The translations under genes were made by a program, and so were the position numbers. Below are positions 54,643-59,863 of a stretch of 59,863 nucleotides of DNA, one piece after another. How positions within the stretch are numbered: position 1 is the first letter of the stretch; every line of letters begins with the position of its first letter. Source of the DNA: Clostridia bacterium (GTDB taxonomy: Bacteria > Bacillota > Clostridia > Lachnospirales > Lachnospiraceae); the NCBI GenBank assembly GCA_021201905.1, contig JAJQEA010000148.1:1-59863 (forward strand), read 5' to 3'. The notes under the pieces were generated by a model that was not told the origin of the DNA, made no database searches, and saw only the letters and a program-made list of their open reading frames with translations.

Positions 54643-55359
54643 CTAATTAAAGGGAAGATCCGCATCATCTATATCATCTAAACAAAAATCCAGGGCACTC
54701 TCATCCACATCGGAAAAATATGCTTCCACTTCTTTCTCATATTTCTGTATGGCCTGTGATATCCTTTTCTCAGCTTTCTTATTCCCACTTACCTTGTAGA
54801 GAAGCTCTGCCGCAATATACACAATATCATTTTCATCTGTACAGGAACCATCTTCCGATATGTACTGCTCCACAATCTGATTCGCCCCCTCAAAGTCCCC
54901 GGCTGCGGTCCTGGCGTAAATCAGAGACGTGGCTCCCAGCACATTACCGCTCTCCTTTTTGTACCAATCCTCACAGAATGCCAAGGCTTCTTCTGTCTTT
55001 CCTTCCACTCCCAGGGAGGAGGCTATGTAAAAGCGAAAATCGGAGGGACTTTCTTCTTTCCACTGAAATAATCCCATGAGTTCTACACAGATTTTGCGAA
55101 GCTTCTCATACTGCCTTCCCGCATCCAAATAGTCCAGATAATCCTCAAGCCAGCCGCACACATCATGTTCATAATCCGTCTCATCATCCAGCAGGTACAG
55201 CTCCCGTGCATAGTTACTATTCTGTTCCCTGCCTTCATGGATGATTCCGCCCAATGCTTCATATGCTTTGTCCCAAACATCGGCATTGACATCCGCTCCT
55301 ACCAGATTGGCATAACACTTTGATGTCAAACGGTCAAATTTTTTCCATAAACCTTTCAT
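54643..55359 (-). CDS. Helical repeat protein with SSB-like C-terminal tip
   Basis: A 238-residue acidic protein that I cannot assign to a family. It is nearly all helical, with TPR-like pairs (E-G-K-T-E-E-A-L-A-F-C-E-D-W-Y; A-A-G-D-F-E-G-A-N-Q-I-V-E-Q-Y-I). The last residues, D-D-I-D-D-A-D-L-P-F-N, copy the acidic C-terminal tip of SSB; the SSB of this genome ends D-E-G-L-P-F-N. The ATG at 55359 has GGAGG nine bases upstream. It follows the nuclease gene on the same strand, but its base composition is closer to the chromosome's. Confidence 0.75.
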   Translation of the reverse strand: MKGLWKKFDRLTSKCYANLVGADVNADVWDKAYEALGGIIHEGREQNSNYARELYLLDDETDYEHDVCGWLEDYLDYLDAGRQYEKLRKICVELMGLFQWKEESPSDFRFYIASSLGVEGKTEEALAFCEDWYKKESGNVLGATSLIYARTAAGDFEGANQIVEQYISEDGSCTDENDIVYIAAELLYKVSGNKKAEKRISQAIQKYEKEVEAYFSDVDESALDFCLDDIDDADLPFN

Positions 55360-55424
55360 AAACAAGTTCCTCCGGTCCTGACAATAAAGGAATGCGTGAT
55401 TCCATTATCGAAAAAATAAAATCT

Positions 55425-55976
55425 TTACAAATTAACTGGTTGTAATATTACAATTCTTATTTTTTTTCCGTCAAAATTGCGATTAAAACATGTTTCAAAA
55501 GCTGCTCTGTCTTTTATTATCTTCTCCTTATCATATACATAAAAATATATAGAATCAGCTTTATAATGCACAATATCAGCCTCTATCTGTTCCGTCAACA
55601 TTTTCATATTCATTGATTTTCTTGAACACTTTGCTTCTATAACTGCATTCAAAGAAGGTATTTTAAGATCACTTCTAATTGCTCCAACTCCAGAATCTTC
55701 TGTTACTTCTTTCCGTATGTCCCCATAAAGCGGCCTTAACGCAGCATATAACAAATGTTGTAAATCATATTCATTTTCAATTTTTATCTTTTGTAAATCA
55801 TCTATGGTAAGCCAGGCTCTTTTATCCGGTTTCATTTCTTTAAATGCCTCTAAAAATAAGTAAAAATTATTCAAGTATTTTTCAAGACAGTCCTCGCTGA
55901 ATTTTGAAAGGTATCCTTGATTTTCAGACAATATGCTCTCTAAATAGAACAGAAGATTCTCTTTTGCTCTTAACAT
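55425..55976 (-). CDS. PD-(D/E)XK nuclease-like protein
   Basis: A 183-residue AT-rich gene. The C-terminal half has a restriction-endonuclease-like core: R-S-D-L at 101-104 (Asp103), the strand V-I-E-A-K at 112-116 (Glu114, Lys116), then an Ile/Tyr-rich strand with Y-F-Y-V-Y-D-K. The N-terminal half is helical. There is no good ribosome site before the ATG, which overlaps the small upstream ORF by 7 bp. One extra A in the A7 run just upstream would fuse the two into one protein of about 250 residues. Predicted to cut nucleic acid; target unknown. Confidence 0.7.
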   Translation of the reverse strand: MLRAKENLLFYLESILSENQGYLSKFSEDCLEKYLNNFYLFLEAFKEMKPDKRAWLTIDDLQKIKIENEYDLQHLLYAALRPLYGDIRKEVTEDSGVGAIRSDLKIPSLNAVIEAKCSRKSMNMKMLTEQIEADIVHYKADSIYFYVYDKEKIIKDRAAFETCFNRNFDGKKIRIVILQPVNL

Positions 55977-56167
55977 ATTTTTTTAGTTGCTGTATCAGAA
56001 AACTCATTTGTCATATATCTTCCTTTATTTCTGATACTCCGGATCATCCCGGTATCAAATTTTTCCTGCTGCAACTCCTGAATTAGTCTATGATTAAACG
56101 CTTCATATTCCTCCACAGTCTCTATTAATTTAAGCTCATTCATATAGCTCTCCAACAGACTATTCAT
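55970..56167 (-). CDS. Small ORF, possible N-terminal part of the nuclease
   Basis: A 65-residue helical, charged product (M-N-S-L-L-E-S-Y-M-N-E-L-K start) with GGGAGG just before its ATG, which overlaps the ATPase stop by 8 bp. It ends in K-K-I-C right after an A7 run, and the nuclease frame opens four bases later. It may be a separate small protein, but a single-base loss splitting one gene is at least as likely, given similar breaks elsewhere in this window. Confidence 0.6.
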   Translation of the reverse strand: MNSLLESYMNELKLIETVEEYEAFNHRLIQELQQEKFDTGMIRSIRNKGRYMTNEFSDTATKKIC

Positions 56168-57344
56168 CAATCCTCCCCCATCTCAAATAGAATAAAAACA
56201 GCGGATCTAAAATATAAACTGTTCCGTCCTTCCAATCTACCGCTTTATAAATCTCCTCTTTATCCTTCAATATGATTTGCAGATTATTCATATGATTCTT
56301 TACAGACTGTCTATCCGGCTTCGCAGCATCAGCCGGAATGAGATTTATTATTCTATCATAAAGTGTTTCAAAATTCATTTCCATAACAGGTGGATTTTTG
56401 GCAATCGATTCTACAATCAATCCATATAAATCCAATTCTTTTCCTGTTAAAGTTTTAAATAAATTTCTTTTCTTCCCCCGTGGATTTGGACCTTTAGACA
56501 TCACATTCACAATGTCAGCATAGTTAAAGTTTACGGTTGTAAACCTATAGGCACTTTCCAACATATCCGCCTTTACTGTATCTTCTTTTTTGTCTTCCAA
56601 AAGGATACAAATACTCAGGCATATATATTGCATAAGCTGTGGAGAGGTCAAACACTCAATTGCCAGCTGCCCTGCAACCTCATCTGTAATATTTATATTG
56701 AGTTGTCTGAATCCCAACAGAGCAATCTCTTTTAAATCTTTCTCCTTCCACGTTTCAATATTAATCAAACTTAATCTACCGGATAAATCAGCATTTTGCC
56801 TGATTGCATCATCCGCTCTATGAGGTAAAGAAACGACTACTACCTTTAACTCTTTTCGGATCGCATCTTTTAATTGCTGTGCCATTTTCATTTGCATTTC
56901 TTTAGAGGCATAATGAAAGTCATCAATAACCAATACTTTCTCATTATCTTTATAATATTGAATCACTTTATCTTTGGAAAGAATGTATTTCTCTTTTTTT
57001 CCATCACTTTCCTTGCTATTGCCCTCTGTTAGTTCTCTCTCTGTCGTTATTTCCCCATTATATGGTAACTCAACCTTTGCTGCTACTATCGCCCAAAAAT
57101 CTGAATTAGTATTAAAATCTGCACCTGATAATTCTACAATATTATCAAAACCTATAACTTTTTCACATAATATGGTTTTTCCCATCTTCGACGGGCCAAT
57201 TAAGGATGTGAGACAGCCTGCTGTTCGTAACGCCTGTTTTAAACGTAATTCATATGATATTCCTGTATTTTCATAATTCCGGGATACATAGGTATATTCT
57301 GGATATGCACCCGGTTTAAATACATTTTCCGCTTTTAATCCCAT
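56160..57344 (-). CDS. P-loop ATPase of a putative nuclease-linked module
   Basis: A 394-residue AT-rich gene encoding an AAA/ORC-like ATPase. Walker A is G-P-S-K-M-G-K-T at residues 50-57, Walker B V-L-V-I-D-D at 137-142, followed by a sensor-like strand V-V-V-V-S-L-P-H-R. The C-terminal quarter resembles a winged helix ending in L-D-P-L-F-L-F-Y-L-R-W. It starts the block, with AGGAGG seven bases before the ATG and its own AT-rich promoter. Such ATPases next to nucleases are common in defence or mobile modules; I do not recognise a named system. Confidence 0.75.
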   Translation of the reverse strand: MGLKAENVFKPGAYPEYTYVSRNYENTGISYELRLKQALRTAGCLTSLIGPSKMGKTILCEKVIGFDNIVELSGADFNTNSDFWAIVAAKVELPYNGEITTERELTEGNSKESDGKKEKYILSKDKVIQYYKDNEKVLVIDDFHYASKEMQMKMAQQLKDAIRKELKVVVVSLPHRADDAIRQNADLSGRLSLINIETWKEKDLKEIALLGFRQLNINITDEVAGQLAIECLTSPQLMQYICLSICILLEDKKEDTVKADMLESAYRFTTVNFNYADIVNVMSKGPNPRGKKRNLFKTLTGKELDLYGLIVESIAKNPPVMEMNFETLYDRIINLIPADAAKPDRQSVKNHMNNLQIILKDKEEIYKAVDWKDGTVYILDPLFLFYLRWGRIDE

Positions 57345-57373
57345 ATTATCGCCTCCTGATATAAATTACTATA

Positions 57374-57379
57374 ATTATA
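57374..57379 (-). promoter_or_regulatory. Candidate -10 box of the ATPase-nuclease operon
   Basis: A perfect TATAAT on the minus strand 30 bp upstream of the ATPase start. The -35 region (GTGTAA at 17 bp) is weak. It lies just downstream of the phnW-phnX terminator, so the block has its own transcription start. Confidence 0.45.
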
Positions 57380-57418
57380 TAATATTTTATTGGTTTTTAC
57401 ACATTTTATCGTTTTTAA

Positions 57419-57466
57419 TAAAAAAAAGCATTTGAATGGGAACATTACAGTACCTCTCAAATGCTT
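57419..57466 (-). terminator. Terminator after the phnW-phnX gene
   Basis: AGCATTTGA (57427-57435) and TCAAATGCT (57457-57465) pair perfectly; eight T residues follow on the minus strand. Confidence 0.8.
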
Positions 57467-57500
57467 AATAACAGACTTTTATAAAATTATCTCTCAAATC

Positions 57501-57522
57501 CCGGATTAGCACACCCTGTACG
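57501..57522 (+). repeat. 22-bp direct repeat, right copy
   Basis: The core GGATTAGCACACCCTGTACG matches the left copy at 54527-54548 in 21 of 22 positions. It lies in the 3' untranslated region of the phnW-phnX gene, before the terminator. The copies are 2,974 bp apart. Confidence 0.75.
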
Positions 57523-57585
57523 TTTTCCGGCAGCGCATGTCCGCCTCGGACGGACTGTCATCCGTTGTCCGGCAGAATGCAGCTT

Positions 57586-59463
57586 TTACATATATTCCAG
57601 CACTCCGCGTATATCCGCCACCACTGCGTCCGCGCCGGCTTCCATATACATCTGACTTACCTGCCTGCTCCGTTCCTCCTGTTCCTTCCGGGAAAGCGCC
57701 TGGAATTCCTCCTGCGATAGCCCCATGGCAGAGCTTCCCTCAATTACCCCAACCGTAAACAGACCGGCATTTTTACCTTCCCTGATATCAGATATTGTAT
57801 CGCCCACTTTCATGACCCGTCTTACATCCGTCAGCCCCAGAAACTGCATGTTCCTGAATATCATATAGGGATTGGGCCTGCCCTTGTGGTCCACGGAGTC
57901 CGGGCTGAACCAGCAGTCCGGCCTATATCCCTTTTCAGCCGCGGCCCCGGCAACAATCTCCATCATCTCATCGGTATAACCGGTTGTGGATCCGATTTTT
58001 ATTCCCATCTCCCGAAGCGTCGTTACGGTATCAGTTACATAGGGCTTCACATCCGTAAACCTGGGGACGTTCTCCAGAATTTTCTTCTCGCTTAGCTGAT
58101 ACACCTGGTACACATCTTCTTCTGTAAACGGGCGGCCGTATACCCGCTCCCACTCCGCTGTAAGGCGCTCCGTCTGAAGCATGGCGCGTACATGGTCAAT
58201 TTTCAGCATACCCATAGGAGCCCGAACCTCGTCCATCGTGGGAACAATTCCAAATTCCTTAAACGCATCCAGGAATGCCTGTACCGGTGCAAAACACCCA
58301 TAGTCCACCGTGGTCCCTGCCCAGTCAAATATCACCGCGTCAAAGGCTGTATGGCTTTTTTCCCGCTTTTTTGTCCTTCTGTTCAAGAATTCGCCAATGA
58401 TTGCGCACAGCCTGCGGATATCCTCCTCATAAATTTCCCCGATGTTCCCAATTCGGAACGTATCGGCATCCGTCACCTTTCCCGGATAAATGGCATATCC
58501 CCGATCCTTGATATAATGATACATCTCGTCAAAAGAAAACTCATGGTTTTCAGGATAGAAGAAGGTGGTAATGATAGGTCCCTGATGCCGGCTGTCAATA
58601 TAGGGACGAATCCCCATCTCAGCCATCAGTTTAATCAGCAGCCTGTTGTTGGAAGCATAGCGCTGATGTCTGGCCTCAATTCCGCCCTCTGCTTCCATCT
58701 CCCGTATTGCCCGGGCAAATGCCAGAACCACATGGGTGGGGGAGGTAAAACGCCATTTTCCGTCCTTTTCCATTGTCTTCCACTGGTCATACAAATCCAG
58801 GGACAGGCTTTTAGCCTTCCCCTCACATGCAGCCAGGCAGTCCCGCCTGCAAATGATAAAGGAAAATCCTGGAACACCCTGGATGCATTTATTTGCGCTG
58901 CTTATGATAAAGTCAATTCCCAGTTCCTCCACCGGGATGTCCACGCCGCCGAAGCTGGACATGGCATCCACTATAAAAGTGCACCCTGCCGCCTTTACCA
59001 CCCTTGCCACGGAAGCAATGTCATTCAGGATTCCCGATGTGGTTTCGCTGTGTACCATGGAAACGTGGGTAATCTCAGGATGCTCATTGAGCAGCATCTG
59101 AATCTTGTCCGCGGACGGAACCTGGTCATAGGTCTCGCTGTAAAGAACATAGGAAAGGCCGGCATGTTCTGCGATATCCGCCATACGCTCTCCATATGCA
59201 CCGTTTGACGCAATCAGCAGACAGTCGTGCGCTCCCACAGAGCTGGTAAGCACAGACTCCACTCCAAAGGTTCCGCTGCCCTGCATCAGTACGCAGGTAT
59301 AGGTATCTTCGGAAACGTGAGCCAGCTTTAGCAGCCTGGATCGGATATCCTGGGTAATCTTCTTGTAATCCTCATCCCAGGTACAATGGTCAAACAGCAT
59401 CTCTTTTTTTACCGTATCCGTGGTCGTAAGAGGACCCGGGGTCAGCAGTTTGTAATTCGGCAT
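57586..59463 (-). CDS. phnWX: 2-aminoethylphosphonate transaminase / phosphonoacetaldehyde hydrolase fusion
   Basis: A 625-residue bifunctional enzyme for 2-aminoethylphosphonate breakdown. Residues about 1-365 are PhnW, a class V aminotransferase with the cofactor lysine at 192 (S-S-A-N-K-C). Residues about 373-625 are PhnX, a HAD-type hydrolase with nucleophile Asp at 380 (F-D-W-A-G-T-T) and G-D-T-I-S-D-I. PhnW gives phosphonoacetaldehyde from aminoethylphosphonate and pyruvate, and PhnX splits it into acetaldehyde and phosphate. The fusion channels a reactive aldehyde. It follows a substrate-binding protein gene, probably the matching importer. Confidence 0.95.
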   Translation of the reverse strand: MPNYKLLTPGPLTTTDTVKKEMLFDHCTWDEDYKKITQDIRSRLLKLAHVSEDTYTCVLMQGSGTFGVESVLTSSVGAHDCLLIASNGAYGERMADIAEHAGLSYVLYSETYDQVPSADKIQMLLNEHPEITHVSMVHSETTSGILNDIASVARVVKAAGCTFIVDAMSSFGGVDIPVEELGIDFIISSANKCIQGVPGFSFIICRRDCLAACEGKAKSLSLDLYDQWKTMEKDGKWRFTSPTHVVLAFARAIREMEAEGGIEARHQRYASNNRLLIKLMAEMGIRPYIDSRHQGPIITTFFYPENHEFSFDEMYHYIKDRGYAIYPGKVTDADTFRIGNIGEIYEEDIRRLCAIIGEFLNRRTKKREKSHTAFDAVIFDWAGTTVDYGCFAPVQAFLDAFKEFGIVPTMDEVRAPMGMLKIDHVRAMLQTERLTAEWERVYGRPFTEEDVYQVYQLSEKKILENVPRFTDVKPYVTDTVTTLREMGIKIGSTTGYTDEMMEIVAGAAAEKGYRPDCWFSPDSVDHKGRPNPYMIFRNMQFLGLTDVRRVMKVGDTISDIREGKNAGLFTVGVIEGSSAMGLSQEEFQALSRKEQEERSRQVSQMYMEAGADAVVADIRGVLEYM

Positions 59464-59499
59464 AATTAATCTTCTCCTTGTCTTATCTTTGACTTTTCC

Positions 59500-59863
59500 T
59501 TATTTGCAGCTTTCAGACAACTCCTGGTGCTTCTTCAGCAGGTCCACGGTCAGCTTTTCCGGAAACACTCTGGGATAAGCGGACTGGTTTTCTGAATTGC
59601 TGGTTTCACCTTCATAGATTGGAAGGGGATAGGTGGCCAGCAGCTCCTGGCGGCCGTTTTTGATAATACACTCCGCCATTTCCATGGCCAGCTTATTGGT
59701 CTTGTCCCCCTTGTCAATGACAGCCGCGGACTCGGTCAGAGAAAAATTTCCCTCAGCGGGATCCACATAATCCACAGGAAGCCCTTCCGCCTTATCCGCA
59801 ACTGCCTGGTGGCGCAGGCCGAAACCAACGGCCACCTCGCCGGCACGTACGTTTTTCAGGGGG
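59500..59863 (-). CDS. ABC transporter substrate-binding protein, C-terminal part, truncated by the window edge
   Basis: The last 120 residues of a periplasmic-type binding protein (N-V-R-A-G-E-V-A-V-G-F-G-L-R-H-Q-A, Y-V-D-P-A-E-G-N-F-S-L-T-E-S-A-A-V-I, A-T-Y-P-L-P-I-Y-E), like iron(III)/phosphonate family 1 binding proteins. The frame is open to the edge, so the start lies outside. It ends 36 bp before phnW-phnX, suggesting a 2-aminoethylphosphonate importer. Confidence 0.8.
   Translation of the reverse strand, partial: PLKNVRAGEVAVGFGLRHQAVADKAEGLPVDYVDPAEGNFSLTESAAVIDKGDKTNKLAMEMAECIIKNGRQELLATYPLPIYEGETSNSENQSAYPRVFPEKLTVDLLKKHQELSESCK

Noticed and set aside
54527-57522. Insertion sequence or integrative element with its own recombinase
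   Set aside because: No transposase or integrase is visible between the direct repeats, and no terminal inverted repeats were found, so I report only a bounded block of unknown mobility.

Overview
This window looks like a chromosomal segment of a spore-forming, anaerobic Firmicute of the Lachnospiraceae, most like the Enterocloster/Clostridium bolteae group. The evidence is a SpoIIID sporulation regulator, a DUF3794/LysM spore-type protein, the clostridial rpmE-yqhQ-prmC-prfA and rpsF-ssb-rpsR operons, a nine-gene V-type ATPase operon, and Gram-positive style lipoproteins. Most of the DNA is of medium-high GC; only about 55.4-57.5 kb is clearly AT-rich. I saw no rRNA, tRNA, CRISPR array or transposase.

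Layout (nearly everything is on the minus strand). 0-2.4 kb: short tandem repeats, two tandem DUF3841 genes and an AraC regulator. 2.5-5.3 kb: ECF sigma factor with anti-sigma factor, and a secreted LysM protein. 5.4-9.0 kb: rpmE, yqhQ-like, prmC, prfA. 9.0-16.7 kb: cyclophilin, then a peptide ABC transporter operon (D-F-A-B-C) ending in an M24 peptidase. 16.8-18.7 kb: membrane 4Fe-4S protein, small CXXC membrane protein and TlpA-like lipoprotein (redox trio). 18.8-27.6 kb: V-type ATPase, whose K subunit carries the sodium-site residues. 27.9-32.1 kb: RND pump and adaptor. 32.3-39.2 kb: LysR regulator and a second peptide ABC operon. 39.3-40.8 kb (plus strand): citC-like ligase and a cyclic-di-AMP receptor. 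40.9-42.4 kb: rpsR, ssb, rpsF, DUF951. 42.4-51.4 kb: aldo/keto reductase, sirtuin, Eis-like acetyltransferase, DUF2156 protein, DUF3794/LysM protein, TtcA-like protein, cysE, PrcB-like lipoprotein, ilvE. 51.6-54.1 kb (plus strand): TetR regulator and PutP. 54.2-57.5 kb: spoIIID, then a three-to-four-gene block bounded by 22-bp direct repeats. 57.6-59.9 kb: PhnW-PhnX fusion and the end of a substrate-binding protein.

Four points stand out. (1) The block at 54.5-57.5 kb holds a P-loop ATPase, a PD-(D/E)XK nuclease, a small coupled ORF and a helical protein whose last residues copy the C-terminal tip of SSB. It is the best candidate for an undescribed system, possibly phage defence; that function is inference. 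(2) Four recognisable genes (tlpA-like, citC, aldo/keto reductase, Eis-like), and probably the nuclease as a fifth, are each broken by one base in a homopolymer run. A sixth, the DUF3794/LysM gene, has an in-frame TAG where LysM has its tryptophan. Either the consensus has homopolymer errors or the strain carries switchable or decaying genes. (3) Short degenerate tandem repeats with 11-16 bp units repeatedly sit at or just after stop codons and before terminators. (4) A 19-bp terminator-like hairpin after ilvE contains the Shine-Dalgarno sequence of the next gene.
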